A DNA stretch of 64,000 nucleotides from Rhea pennata (GCF_028389875.1 NC_084665.1:126209602-126273601); one strand, 5' to 3'. Shown: positions 42,336-55,055, numbered from the stretch's first letter. Numbers and translations are program-made. The notes: generated by a model from the sequence alone, not told the origin.

Positions 42336-44295
42336 GACACTTCTGCCCGGATCCTCCAGCCGCCCCCTTCAAGCCTCAGCTGTGGGTAGGTGGGTTGTGC
42401 TTTTATTTATTTATTCATTAAGTTATCTCCCATCCTTTTCCCTCCCAGCATTTCTCCTTTGAGCTCACTATTCCAGTCAGCAAGATCAGCCCAGCAGTTG
42501 GCTCTGCTTTGGATCAAGACCTGAGGCTTCATCCAGCTGCCCTGCTACTACAGCCAGCTCTTCACATTTGACTAAATCGTCTCCGCACTACAGACACCTC
42601 CAGCCGCTCCCTGGAAACCCCTTTTCCTAAATACATAAGGGGTACTAAACATATCATGCCTCATTTCCAGTCTGAGCTCATCCAGCTCCCATTTCTGCTA
42701 ACAACTCATATTTCTCTAATAAAGACTCTCTCAGGCCCAGACCCAAACTGAAAGCCACGTTGCAGGATATACTCTCAGACACAATATTAATTTTTTTTTG
42801 GCACTGTAGCCCATCTAGGGGATTATTCACCAAGAACATACATTGCAACCACCAAAGTGACTGACCACAGGGGTCAGCACCTCCAATTTATTTACAGTCC
42901 ATCTTTAGATCTAGTCCTGTTAAAGTCTTCCCTCCTTCCTTATCCTTATATTTGACAGAAGCTGCTGGTACAGTCATCTAAAAGGAGGCAAAAAACTCTG
43001 GAGCTTTGGTAGGCAAAAGCTGTTGCTGTTCTGCATCTGGGATTATTTTTAAATGACTGATTGTCGTCTTGCAAGTGAAAAGTAGAAACTGGAATTAACA
43101 GAATTGGTTGCTTCAGCCTTATGACTGCAGTATGTCTCTTCTGATGGTGCTCAGTTTTAGAGAGACACCGTAAATCAGTGATTTACAGTGTCCCTGTCCA
43201 CTGACACTACTGCAGATGCAGTAATTCCTGGTAGAGTTAGCAGAAAGGGATATATCCCTCATCTTAATTCAGTATATCAGATAATCCCACCTCTGTAATT
43301 ATAGCTAACACCAGTATGCTGATTCACAGCCCAGCACACTCTCAGCTCTTACAGGAACTCTTTCTAAGAGATGAAAACAAATCACTGCAGCAGTGCTTGG
43401 TGTAGCTCATTTCCACATGCTTGCATAGTCTCTGTCCTCAGCAACAGTGTTTTTGTGACAAATCCCATCCCTCAATGTCACAGAAAATATTAATTAGCTT
43501 TTACAGTGACTCTTAAGGGATGCTTGTGAGGCTTTGGTAAAGCTGTAAGTAACAAGTAGGATCACAAATCTGACAAATGTGGTGGGTGTCTAACCGTGTT
43601 TAGAACAGGGAATGCATGAAGCTCATGATCTGTAAAGTAACTTGAAAGCAAAACAGGCCACTTGCTCAAAACCCTAAGGTTTCCATAGACCATCATAAGC
43701 CAAAAGAGCATAGGAAAAAAAAAAAAAAAACTGGGCTCCACAGGCATCCTAAGTCCTTGAAGTCAACACAGCAAGGCACTGGCACAGTTAGCAGAGGTGC
43801 CTCATCCCTAAACATCCAACTGAAAACAGGAAACTTTTGATCCATTAGCTGTTTGATAGCCCCTGTGATCATACAAATGCCTCCATTCAGAAGTAGGTGG
43901 GTATATGGCGGTCACAGCCCAAGAAGGCAGGCTGTTTTCCTCTGACTCATTTCTACCTGGCAAGCTGGTTTGCCCAGAAGCTTGCTCTCATAACAAAACA
44001 AATTGCTGTTCACAACCTGCACATAGTTCTGAGGTATCTTGGTCTCTAATTAAACTATTTATGCAGTTGTGTTACTGTGACAAACAAAAAGTAGGAGTGT
44101 ACAACCACTCTCCTTCTTGCATCCAGAGGTACAAGGTACTTCGGAGACTCCTGTAAGCTCTAGGGAGGAACGCATACTTCCGCCAACTCACCGTTCCTAA
44201 GGAACAGGCTTAACAGCCCCAGAGAAACCACAAAGTCCTTCTCAACACAACTAAGAGACCATCCGGACATCCTCCAAAAGAGAAAGAAAAGCAGC
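42336..44295 (-). other. NEIL2 3' UTR and short intergenic stretch
   Basis: DNA downstream of the NEIL2 stop. - strand AATAAA signals occur at 42,887-42,892 and in an AATAAATAAATAAAA cluster around 42,401-42,415, either of which could end NEIL2. A short palindrome sits at 43,164-43,192, an A run of about 18 at 43,713-43,730, and a possible weak CR1 remnant near 43,770-43,830. No gene seen. Confidence 0.4.
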
Positions 44296-44612
44296 TCACT
44301 TGGTGACTAGGGAAGCTTCCCCACTCCCTGAGGGCATTGCAGGCTGGCACTGAGGACACCACCAAGTCAGTCTTTTGAAGCCACACAAGGGTCCAAGGGT
44401 TTCCTTCATCACTGCATGCCCGAGGGGACACTGCTCCTTCTGATAGATCTGAGGGTGCAACCCTTTTCCATGCAGCTTGCTCTGCAACCAGTCAGAGCTG
44501 AACTGAATGGCATAGTCAAGCAGACGCTCCAAATCCGAGAGTGCCAAGAGAGAGCCTTGTGTTAATGGATGAATCTTTGCCAGGTACAAAATTTCATTCT
44601 TAATGATGTTCC
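44296..44612 (-). CDS. NEIL2: NEIL2 coding exon 4 (zinc finger and stop)
   Basis: Encodes residues 223-326 from [20 protein letters not shown] on, including the H2TH helices and the CHCC finger (EQCPLGH ... WWCPQC). The stop is at 44,296-44,298. Confidence 0.95.
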
Positions 44613-47600
44613 CTGGAAAGGGTCAGAAATTAGGAGACTGTAAGAATACTTCTTATCAAGATGACACAGAAAGGAGTTTAACACCAGTTAAATGCTGTGA
44701 TCAGCATTTGAGGCCAACTGGGAGCAACTCCTTCCAGGCTTAATTTAGTACATATACCCTTGTGGCCCCCATCACTGTGACTTCCGCCTAAAAGAGACAC
44801 AGCTAGCAATACCATGCTCCGTATCAGAGGTGGCGCATACAAGGAACAGACTTAAATCTGGAAATAGATCTAATTACAACCTCTTCCCACCACCATTCAA
44901 GAAGATTTTCCTTTCCTTCACACGGACAAGCCACACCGACACAGTTCACTGGGCTGACGTGATGCGCTTAAGCATCTGAAGCCAATGACTGCAGCTTGTG
45001 AAGCTTGTTTTCAGTGAGAAGACCACATATTCTCTCAGATGAGCCAGCTAGGAGCTTACTTTGCCATAAGGCTAAGGAGTTAGAGGCTCAGACTTACTGC
45101 TTGGCATCTGCAGACATTCCATTCACCTTCCTCCCTTTGTTGTTCTGCCACCATGCCCTGGAACTCACCCAGCCCTGAAAAATATCTCTGATCTAAGAGG
45201 GTGTAGCAGACAGGATTAGCTGTCCTGAGGGCATCCAGTGCCCGACCACGGTGGAACTCCACAGACAGGATGTCAGAAGCAGGATCAGCCATTGGAGAAG
45301 AGCACCAGTGCATTCGGCAATTGTAGAAAACAAGGAAGCCCCCGCTCTCAAAGTGCAGAATCAGCCTAGGAAAGGCAGAAAAGTTAAAATCTTTAGCCAA
45401 AAACACCCCCAAACCATTTGTTATATTCTGCTATGGCTAAAAAGACTTAATGGAGAGAAGAGTGTAGAAAGGGACAGCAGCTTAGGAGTGCAGTGAAAAG
45501 TCAACAGAAGACAGAAAAGCCTGTACATGACGTAAGCTCACAGAGAAGGACACTGAATACGTGCCAAGGCACCAGCTCTATGGAAAGCAGATGGCAGTAA
45601 TTATCATGAGATCAGAGCTTAAACCTTAAGTATCTAATATGGGGTTGATCACACCCCATATCCTCCTATTCATAGAATCAGAAAGGCTGGAAGGGACCTC
45701 TGGAGATCATCTAGTCCAACCTCCCTGCTCAGCAGGGTCACCTAGAGCATGTTAGACAGGGTTGCATCCAGGCAGGCCTTGAAGATCTCCAAAGAAGGAG
45801 ACTCCACAGCCTCCCTGGGCAACCTCGTCCAGTACTCTGTCACTCCCACAGTGAAGAAATTCCCCCTCATGTTCAGGCAGAACTTCCTGTGCTTCAATTT
45901 CTGCCCATTGCCTCTTGTCCTGTCACATGGGACAACTGAAAAGTTTGTCTCTGCCCTCCTGACACCCTCCCTTCAGATACTTACACACATTGATAAGACT
46001 CCCCCTCAGTCTTCTCTTCCCCAGGCTAGTACACATCAATGGCATCTTACGTCCATTTGTTTTCACAGGTTTAAGAACTATTAGAGAAAAAAGACAGGCC
46101 AAAACCATCCTGATTTATAAGTTTAGTTCAAGAAACAAACAGAAGAGTGCCTCTCCAGGATGAAAGCAGGAAAATCAAGTTTGCTAGAAGAGGACTCGGC
46201 CAGTACCTGGGTATAGGGTCCTTCCAGTCCCCTCTCTTATTGGCTTTGTTTGCTCTTGAGAATTCATTTGCCCGAATGCTGCCAAACAAGCCAAAATGGA
46301 CACGCAGCCAATTGCCCGAGCCCCCTGCATCTGGGCCATCAGATCTGGAGTGTGGTACCTCCTGAAACTCCTCTTCTGAGAGGCCTATCTGCGGAGCATA
46401 AACCTGCTCTTGCCTCTCTTGAGCAGGAGAACTTGTCTCACTACAAGCCTCTCTTGGTAATGCTAGCTCTTCTGCAGTTGGTCCTAGCAAACCTCCAGCT
46501 GCCACAAATGCCAGGAACAAGTTCTTCCCATGAACCTGAGAAAAGAGGTAGAATGTGCTGAGGATCAAAATAGTTACTTGTACAGAAACAGCCAGAGGTT
46601 TTCTTCAATCTCTCCTTTAGGCAGAGGGCACATCATCCCACCCTAAACATAGAAGGATTCACTAGGATCTGAGTCAATCCCATCAAAGCTGCAGTCACAT
46701 CCTAAGCACTCCTTCCTCACCAAGATGAGGCACAAGGTGTTAAAATGCAACTCTGGTTCAAAGCCCACTCACAGACTTCCAACTGGTCCAAGAGACACAT
46801 CAAAAGAGATGCAGGGTTTTTCAAGTCTGTCATCAATGCCTCTCATTGCTTCCTCACTTCATGGGGCCCTGGAGTGTCTCCAGCTGAGGTGACCTAACAC
46901 AAGGGTGGCTTCAAAACCACAGGCTGGCCACAAGTGACTTCTTGAGCAGGTCATGTCTGTGTCCCCAGCTAACTCTATCATGTAATCAGAGGTGAAGCTG
47001 CAGCCACACATGAACTGCACTCAGAATTCAGTGTTTGGTCAGTCAAGTACAAGTCATCACCTGAGGGAGGTCAGGTGATTCAAGCCCCCCAGCAGAACTG
47101 CTCTTTCCTGGAGACACACAACCCAGTGTGACTATCTCAGCCACAAATGTCTACTACATAGATATTTTAAACTTAGCCAGGTGAAATCCTGCCCTCTGGT
47201 ACAAGGGATGCAACTGTGCAAGTTCACAGCTGAGGAAGACAAGGCTGCTGCTCCCAGCATCTACCTACAAAAGAAACCAACTCTCCATCTCCTAGAAGCA
47301 GCTGCTGACAACACTAGCTCCTCTTCCCTTGAAGCACACAGAACTAGTGCATTAGCACAACTGACCAAAACTCCAAATAATTTTGGATGTCTATCTGCCC
47401 AACCACGTACCTGCCACAGCCTTTCTGTGCAAAGTTTGGGGTCAAAGCTACTGCAGCAGAAAGCAGTACCCCAAAAAGGGGGATTCACACCTCTGTGGTC
47501 ACGTGCCCCTACTTTGTGGTTATAAACAAAGCCTATGGTCCACGTTATGTGCAAGCCTGGTATCACTCTCAGATTGTACACCACCTGCAATCCAGATGCA

Positions 47601-47799
47601 GGGCAACAGTGGTTTCCCTCAGACCTACCACAAAGTGATAAGGTTGTCTTCTATAGCTCACCCGAGAATCCTCGAGCCTCAGCGCTTTCAGTTCATTTAC
47701 GTTGATCTTCCGGCTGCTTCCCCCCACCTTGGTCACTACTTGTCCCACAAAAGGGGAGGTCAGCAGCTGGAACTTCTTCACCGACGGGCCCTCTGGCAT
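44296..47799 (-). CDS. NEIL2: Endonuclease VIII-like DNA glycosylase 2, complete coding region in four exons
   Basis: NEIL2 is a bifunctional Fpg/Nei-family glycosylase that removes oxidised bases, preferring bubbles and transcribed DNA, then cleaves the abasic site by beta,delta-elimination. Four joined exons give 326 residues (human 332). The N-terminus [10 protein letters not shown] supplies the catalytic Pro2 (N-terminal after Met removal) and Glu3; Lys50 in VHGK matches the conserved catalytic Lys. The middle (about 55-120) is a variable linker, followed by [20 protein letters not shown] and [12 protein letters not shown]. The C-terminal zinc finger is CHCC: Cys283, His287, Cys307, Cys310. 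All introns are GT-AG. It lies upstream of FDFT1 on the same strand. Confidence 0.96.
45169..45365 (-). CDS. NEIL2: NEIL2 coding exon 3
   Basis: Encodes [20 protein letters not shown] through QRYFSGL (65 residues) with split Arg156 and Gly222. It is bounded by CCTAG and GTGAGT. Confidence 0.95.
45671..46030 (-). mobile_element. CR1 LINE 3'-end fragment in NEIL2 intron 2
   Basis: Reads as the reverse complement of the avian CR1 3' end: CATAGAATCAGAAAGGCTGG, then GACCTCTGGAGATCATCTAG and the familiar CTCCCTGGGCAACCTCGTCC section. It is about 360 bp, 5'-truncated, and lies in the NEIL2 sense direction. It is the clearest evidence that the DNA is avian. Confidence 0.95.
46207..46535 (-). CDS. 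NEIL2: NEIL2 coding exon 2 (catalytic Lys and linker)
   Basis: Encodes residues 47-155 plus two bases of Arg156, starting [10 protein letters not shown]. After the variable linker come [20 protein letters not shown] and [12 protein letters not shown]. Confidence 0.95.
47662..47799 (-). CDS. NEIL2: NEIL2 coding exon 1 (start codon at 47,799)
   Basis: Encodes residues 1-46, [20 protein letters not shown] through LRLEDSR. MPEGP is the invariant Fpg/Nei start, because the Pro after Met is the nucleophile. A CCAG acceptor two bases upstream of ATG implies a noncoding 5' exon. Confidence 0.95.
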
Positions 47800-48990
47800 C
47801 TCTGGCAGCCGTCAACAGAATGGCAGATCTTCTCACACTTGGTACCCTAAAGCTGAAGGGACATTGCAGCTCAGAGCTACAAAGCCAGTCGGAGGCTGAG
47901 CTCATGTCCACATAAAAGGCTCAGAACAGTCCTTTCATGTCACTTCCCTTCAACCTCTGTGGCAAAGTCCAGGAAGACAGACAGGCTCCTTTGAGGCCCA
48001 GGGCAATAGGGGAATCTTTATTTTTTTCAGATATTTGTGAGACTGAACAAAGCCCTGAGCAATCTGCTCTAATGTTAAATTTCATCTTGCTTCAAGCAGA
48101 AATTTGGCTGGGGACCCTCCAGGAGTCATTTCTGATCAGAATTTCTCCAGTAATCACAGAAGACCTTCAGTTAGACTGTTCAGAATCTCTTCTCATTAGA
48201 AACAAGAGCTCACAGGACTCCAGCTATTTATCATTCACAGCCTTAACGGCCCAGCATAAAGGCAGAACAGAACCTTACACAGATGTTACTAGACCTGAAC
48301 CAACTCAAGCCACAGTCAACCATCTTCTTCCACACTACCAAGAAAAGCATTGCTCCATGATCAGCATTGGATTAGCTCATCCTGCTCGCTTTATCATCTT
48401 CTTGCTACTGTCCCACTGACTCTAACAGCATAGGGCAGATTAGAGAGTATTTGTATGCTCTGCCAGCAACATCCAGGGTCACCAGACTCCAGCAAGAATG
48501 GCAGACAAAGCAGCACCATCCCATAGCATCCTTTAGCTCACACACAGAAGTTATACCAGCATGAAGGCACAAAATCCCAGACACATTACTTGCATTTCTT
48601 TTGACACATCTGGCAGGACTAGGTACGCAAGACAGCACCATCCAGAGTGCAAACAGCATGGTTTTTCACCCCACAGTGACAATTCCACCAGAAGATTAAT
48701 CCCACAGACCAGCACTGACCTTCAGGCCCAACAGAGTTCAGTACAAGTACAAGCCCCGAATTGCTACAGAAACACTCCTGCAAAAGAAATAACAGAGAAA
48801 AGAGGAAGCAGCCCAGGAACGGCCCAGGCTGCCTTCAGTGCAGAGCAGCTGTGAAACTTGAGCTTTCAGGGCTATGTGCTGCTGCGCTACCCCATCTCTC
48901 CAAGCTGCCCTTGGCCACAACAAGGAGACATCCTTGTTCACTGAAGCTTTCAGCTCAGTAGAGACATTTAAACAACCAGCAACTTCCATT

Positions 48991-49070
48991 CATAGAAGAA
49001 TCACAGGAGGATTGAGGTTGGAAGGGACCTCTGGAGATCACCTAGTCCAACCCCCCTGCTCAAGCATAAG
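48991..49070 (-). mobile_element. CR1-type 3' tail next to a tRNA-like box
   Basis: Reverse complement of a CR1 3' end (TTGGAAGGGACCTCTGGAGA, then CCTAGTCCAACCCCCCTGCT). Directly beyond it, at about 49,085-49,100, the - strand reads GGGTTCAAATCC, which fits a tRNA B box. This could be a tRNA/CR1 SINE or chance. Confidence 0.75.
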
Positions 49071-49217
49071 CCACAAAATTCTCCCCAAGGATTTGAACCC
49101 GCAGCCCCGACCCTCCACGTGCAATTGGGCAGCTCTGTTCTCCCAGCCTGTCCCTATTGACACCAACTCCCCTCCCTCCCTCCCCAAGGGAAGAAGCGCC
49201 CTAAAAAACCAAAAAGC

Positions 49218-49250
49218 AATAAATAAATAAATAAAAATAAAAAAATAAAA
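49218..49250. repeat. AAAT microsatellite
   Basis: Tandem AAAT units degrading into A-rich sequence. Confidence 0.9.
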
Positions 49251-49439
49251 TTTCTTCCCAGCCTGCTCCAAATCCCTGCCGTTACCTACCGAGGGGCTCT
49301 GCAGGACCCGCTGCCGACACTCACCGGGCGAGACCTTGCAGAGAGGGGTATCAGGCCGCTTCCAGCACGCCCCCACCACTATCACGCCTCCCTTCTTCGC
49401 CCCAAATTAGATTTTCTCCCCCTCCCCAGCCCCAAATTG

Positions 49440-49700
49440 TATCCATTTCTCAGGCCCCCTCAGTCGAGCGCCGAGTTGCAGCTCTCCAAAGCAATCGAGC
49501 GCCGCGCTGCTTCCTTGCGCCTCCTCCTCCTCCTCATTGCCCGCACCGGGGCGCGGGGGAAGCGGGTCGCGCAGCTGCCTCACATCGCCCGTAATGCAAC
49601 TCCCGAGCCCCCAAACCCTGCAGCCGGCCCCAGTCCACCCCCCTTTCCGTGCACGCAGCTGGGGAGGAGGCAGCTCAGTCTTTCCCCTCCAATTTATTGC
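49440..49700 (-). promoter_or_regulatory. NEIL2: Small CpG-rich block, likely NEIL2 promoter / 5' exon
   Basis: A local rise in CpG dinucleotides 1.7 kb upstream of the NEIL2 start codon, where the noncoding first exon is expected. The exact transcription start and exon borders cannot be read from sequence alone. Confidence 0.45.
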
Positions 49701-51454
49701 CCCGTTTTTCCCCTCGGGCTTCAGAGTCTTTCCTCTACCCCATCTCTGTTCCCGAGCCCTCTGCCAACACCCTCCCCATTGCCAGCTCCCCATTCTCGCA
49801 CCACCCTGCCTAACCCACCCATACCTCCAATACCCAACCCTGTCGTACCACACACTACACCCACCCACCTACACCACCCTTGCTAGCAATGTGGTTTTTG
49901 GCTCGGGGTGGCATCTTGGAGTTCAGCTGGAAGCAATTAGGCAACATCAGCAGTGCATTAAGCAAAATCGTGTTAGTAAGAATTGCAAAAAGATAAGATG
50001 CACTGTTATTAAGGTATCCTGAGGAGCCTTTCCTCTTTCTTCTGCATTAGTAGAATTACCTGCTGTATGGAAACATACTGGGCACTTCTTTTTCCTCTGT
50101 GGATTAAAAGAACCATCCCTTCTCTGGATGCACTGAATATGTGTTAATTTACCATTAACCCACCCCAAGAAGCCCACCAGGTCAATCAGTCAGGCAGAAG
50201 CCATTCAGTTTTATTATCGTTGTTTTATTTCCATTAGTTCTAAAGGTGTAGAAGTTATGTGGATTGGTAGCCATACTACTTCATAATATATATTTTTTTA
50301 CATCTTTAAATAATTACAGCTTGTTCAGTTGGTTGGTTGGTTTTGCCCTCCCCGTTACAAATAAGTGTCTGCTTTTGTGGGACCTTCCCAGCTGACCTGG
50401 GAAGCTTCAAACTTTATACATGAAAAAAAAGCAAAACAAAACACCACTCCTGACATAGTCACAGCTTCAGAGTTGTATTAAGAAATGTTGATCGGTATTA
50501 AAGCTCCCTTACAATATTCCTGAGCTCCTCCTGACTGGAGAGGGTCCAATCAGCCCACAAGATTGCAAGTGAAATATGGAACTCTTCTGTTCAATTTATA
50601 TAAATAAGAACTGAAGCAATTCAGGATATTGCACTTTTGTGAAGAGGAAAGAAATTTAGAAATGGTTAATGATCTTTCTACCTTTCTGGCTCCCCATCCT
50701 GATTCTTACCTGTCTATCTCACACTGGTGACCACTGGTCCGTAGCAAAGGTCTGATTCGACTGTTTGCACATTCAAACCTTATACTGAAAATCGTTAGGT
50801 ACCAACATTTACATCTGTGATTAATGGTGACCTCTAAGGGAACGGTTCTCTCGAGGACATTTATATATGGGCTTAAGTGTTATGCAGGACTGGGCCCTTC
50901 CCTCTTACTCCTCAGGGCAGGCATGATTTTCAGTTCTGTATTTATGTAGGACCTGGCCCAGTCACTAGGACCTCCAGCCACAATGCAGTGGAATAAATTA
51001 CTACAGTAATAATAGCAACAACAGCAATAATAATATTGCCCTGAAGAGTCTTAAATAATTGCATCTAAATGCATGAATAAAGCCTCAGGTTCTGAAGCTC
51101 CCTCATCATTTGAAGGAAAACAGTGCTCGGATGTAACCCCAAATTTTGTAAGGTGGCCATCTTGCTGGAATGAGCTGAATCCACTGAAAATGGTAGCACT
51201 CCCATCCCCTCACTTTATAGTATGTCCTGTGAGTAACCCCAGATCTGTCACTTGCAGTATTTCTCATCCTGTGTTGGCCATTCCAGCTCCTACCTACTGA
51301 AGGGGCTCTGTGCGACTCCTGGGTTTGCAGCCAATGTTCAGCCTTCTGCAGTAAAGAGTTGTTACTTGGGACTCTTCAGCCTGAGTAATTAATTTCTCAA
51401 TAGTTTTGTCTTTTCCTAGTGTCTAACATTTATCTGGAAAATAATGGCAGGACC

Positions 51455-51600
51455 ACCTAACATGAGGGTGGTCAAACACTGGAACTGAAACTTGGAGAGG
51501 TTGTGGGTTTTCCATCCTTGGAAATATTCAAAACTTGACTGATCAGTCTCTGAACAACCTGATCTAGTCTCTTCTGACTTAAATTATTCTTTAATGCTGT
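51455..51600 (+). mobile_element. Old CR1 LINE 3' fragment
   Basis: Diverged CR1 3' sequence on the + strand: GAGGGTGGTCAAACACTGGA, GTTTTCCATCCTTGGAAATA, then AACAACCTGATCTAGTCTCT. Confidence 0.65.
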
Positions 51601-53679
51601 GACTACAAGTTCCCTAGGAGAGGACCCATCTAACCACAGTGTGTTTGTATAGCACCTAGCACAATGGTACTCCATCTGAGGTCAGTCACCATCTTAATAG
51701 CAGTATTGGCCAGAGTGTAGCCAAAGGTTCTGGATCAGCAATAGCTCTGCAACAGTTTTGAGTGAATCAAAAGAAAGACAAAACCAGGAGAATCTGAACT
51801 TCTGCTGTATGTAGTGGGAAAGGAGGGACAAAAGAGTTCGTTTCTACCATTCAGGAGAACCAAACTGTCCTCACAGCTCCAGAGACCCATCTTTTCAAAG
51901 TAGGTATCTGTCTTGTTATCAGGGTCCTTGTAAATGCTGCTCATTGTTTTATAAGAACCATGTCTTTAAGGAAGGCCAAGAACCAGTTAATATAGCTCTG
52001 CCATGGTTGTCTAGATAACCTGAGGGGGCATGAGCCAGGCTGATGTCTTGTGGGGGATTTTCCCTCTCACATTTCAAAAAGATTCCTTTATGACACCTCA
52101 GAGTATGTATTAAGGGCAATAAAGAATTTCTGCCAAGGCATTGGCTTTGAGGGCAGTAGGAGGAGCACAGTAATAGGGCAAGGTAGACAGAGCACCTGGG
52201 ACCATCAGCATGGAAAGAGAAATGCTACATGTGTTTGGTCTGGATCTTAGCTCCTCTCCAAAAGGCCATCTGCTTCCCTCCCTCTCAGATTGCCCACAAT
52301 GGATTCAAGTGTCCCAAAATGTGGGCATGTGTCAAGTGGTATCTGGGTGGACATCCTGTCATGAACAGGAATTCACAGCCAGATCCCAAGAGAGCTCAGC
52401 TGCCAGATACTAAGGACTATAGTTAAAGAAGGAGGCTGACTAAAGACCTGTGTGCTTGGGGAGAAATGTCTTTATGTCTTCACCTCAAATTCATATTCTT
52501 CATGCTATTTCTTCCTGTATGTTTGAACTTGTAACTTTTCTGAATGGAGTCTTTTTTCATTATCTTCCCTTTATCCTTACTCTTAATTAAATCTCCAGGG
52601 GCCTGATACAAGGCTCACACAAGTCAACAGAATGTTGAGTCATATCCTGACTTCTTCTCAATGGCCTATCGGGCCTCAGCAGCCTCACAGAATTTCATTA
52701 TAACATTTTATTCATGTTTCATTGACTACCTCTTCCTTATCTGTAATAAGCACACTCATGAGGGTAGATTCTGCCTTAGTCTCAGCAAGACAGAGCATAA
52801 ACTCTGTGGGCACCTTAGCAGTGACAGATTGAAAAGCCTCCCAGATCTTGGGCTTCATTCCCATGCGCCAGTGAACATCACTCCTTGTAAATGTCAGGAC
52901 AATGCTTCCTGCAGAGAAGCCCACCAGAAGACCCTAAAGGTGTTAATACCACTGTCCTGCAAGCCCCATGGCATCACTGCCATGCTCTTTTCTGAGAAGC
53001 ACAGAGACATTGTTACCCCTCCAAAACTCTGTGAATCTAAGTTACTACTCAAAGCAGAGATAATGTGGAGGGGTCCAAGCCTCTACTGTGTCTCTACTCC
53101 CCATAGTCCCTCTCAAGACCACTCCAGTTGCATGCTTCCCCTTAAAAAAAAAAAATCTCTACCATCAGGGAAAAAAGGAAAGCTCAAAGGTAATACAATG
53201 CCATTCTTTTGCGTCAGTCATGTGCGTGGCTTTCCTCCTCCCCAAGCCATGTACCTTGGTATTTCATTGGTAACCCATTTTCTGGAAATGTTCAATAGCA
53301 AGAGACGGAGGACTTTACATACTTCAGCACATTTCAGGGGGTGCACAATTCCTCTTCTAGATTTTCACTTTGTGGTTCCATACTCAAGTTCTGAGTGCAA
53401 ATAGGGAAGAGAAGAACTGGGAAAGTAAGAGGAAGGATCAGAGAGTCTGGGAGTGGACAGAAAGAAGAATGGAGAAGCATACAGGATGAAAAGTCTCCCA
53501 AAAAATCTCTGCCTAGACAGGCAGGCCTGGCCTTCCTTGGAGATGTTGATGAGAACATCCTGGCAAGCATCTAGAGAAGCATTGAGAAAGATTGCACAGG
53601 GGGCTGTGTCATCTGCATTACTGGAGTTTGTTAAGCACATGCTAGACAAATAGCAGCTAGGGATAGCTTAGGTAGAATT

Positions 53680-53760
53680 TATCCCTTTAGTACAAGGGAA
53701 TAAGCCAGCGACCTCTCAGCATCCCTTCCAGCTCAATTTTCTAGGATTCTGTGGTTGCTG
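53680..53760 (+). mobile_element. Short CR1 3' terminal remnant
   Basis: GACCTCTCAGCATCCCTTCC followed by a GGATTCTGTGG end, resembling the last bases of CR1 on the + strand. Confidence 0.5.
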
Positions 53761-53796
53761 AGAGCCTTAGGAGCAAGTGTGAACACCAGTCTCTTG

Positions 53797-55055
53797 TTTA
53801 ATACTCATGCATAAAGGAGTTATGCTTCTTTTGTAGGCAAGCAAGTCTATGCAAATGCTTCATAAAGAAAATGACCCTTGCTTGCCTCCATTAGAGAGCT
53901 GAAGATCCCAAAGATGAAGAATCCTGTTGTTTGTTGCAGAAAGTGAAATCCTTAAGGGTTAGACATTGGAGATGGTCATGGCCCAGCTATTGAGAGTAAA
54001 GAAGGCACTCATAGTATACCCACAAATAAATGGCAATCAGATTTCATCAATGGCAGCAAAAACAACAGAAAAGAGTGAAAAAATAATTAAAATAAATGTC
54101 TCTAAAGCAACAGCACAGCAGCATTAGAAGAGCAACTTTCACTTGCTGTGCTCTAGAGTAATCTCCAGGCCTGGCTTGTAGCTATCCCTAAGGGAAGGCC
54201 TGGCTTGTAGGTATCCCTAAGGGAACAGCCAAACAATTTTCTTCAGGATTTGATAACCAATGTTTTTCTACCTGTTTCCAGAAGGTTTTTCCTTCCAAAA
54301 TCCCCTCCTGATTTCAGACAGACAGACCTTCTCCAGGCTCAGCCAACAACCTTTTGGAAACACAATCCAATGGTTTTGTAATGATAAATAGGAAAAGAGT
54401 TATTATTAAATACAGGCATTCATTATGGTTTTGAAACCATTTAAGAAAATGAAGACACACTCTAGGTGTGTGAGCTGAGATTTCTGGGGGGTTTTGTGGG
54501 GGTTTCTCTTTCTTTCTTGCCCTAGTTTGTCATATCAACTCCATTGAATCCACCATAACACATCTAGTAAAGTCTGTGCAAGAAACTCTACTGGCTCCAT
54601 TCAGTGGCGGATCACTGATTTTGGATGATGAGGAGATGATGGTGTTTTCTTCTGGTCAGGAAACTAATGGATGGTGAAAGAAGAAAAAAAGTGTCTTTGT
54701 GCCACCATCATCTGGATCGTCGATGTTTTCAAATAAACGAAACCCAACAACTGTGTCTATCTTTTCTTCTGGCTATTTCATTAGAGGCAGTGACAGTCAG
54801 ATAAAGAGATATTTCTTTAAAGGGGAAAAACTGTTTCAAATCCATTAGCTACTTTGAGATTTGAGTCTTCTCTGTTTTGTAAGAGCTCTCCTACACCTCC
54901 AAGAAGTCCTCTTTACCTCTTTCCTGGAACATCTCACAAGAGAAGGGAAGTCAGGAGAGCAGGGGAGGCAGGCAACAACATTGACTTGATTATTACATGG
55001 CATCTTCTTTGTCTCTCAAGCAGATCAGCCCAAAGTCCATGGGTGGAAGACCAGC
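53797..55055 (-). other. GATA4: GATA4 3' UTR (extent inferred)
   Basis: Begins after the GATA4 stop. An ATTAAA on the - strand at 53,797-53,802 would give a 3' UTR of about 1.25 kb, close to mammalian length; AATAAA at 52,707-52,712 would make it longer. It contains a 29-bp tandem duplication (54,168-54,225) and an 11-bp inverted repeat (54,634-54,644 / 54,703-54,713). Confidence 0.4.
54168..54225. repeat. 29-bp tandem duplication
   Basis: Two adjacent copies of a unit starting GGCCTGGCTTGTAG, differing at one base (GCTATCC versus GGTATCC). Confidence 0.95.

Larger units (their letters stand above)
49700..53790. other. Intergenic region between NEIL2 and GATA4
   Basis: No gene recognised. 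It holds CR1 remnants (51,455-51,600 and 53,680-53,760), an A run near 53,143-53,155 and scattered short open frames with no recognisable family. Its right end is set by the inferred end of the GATA4 transcript. Confidence 0.5.
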
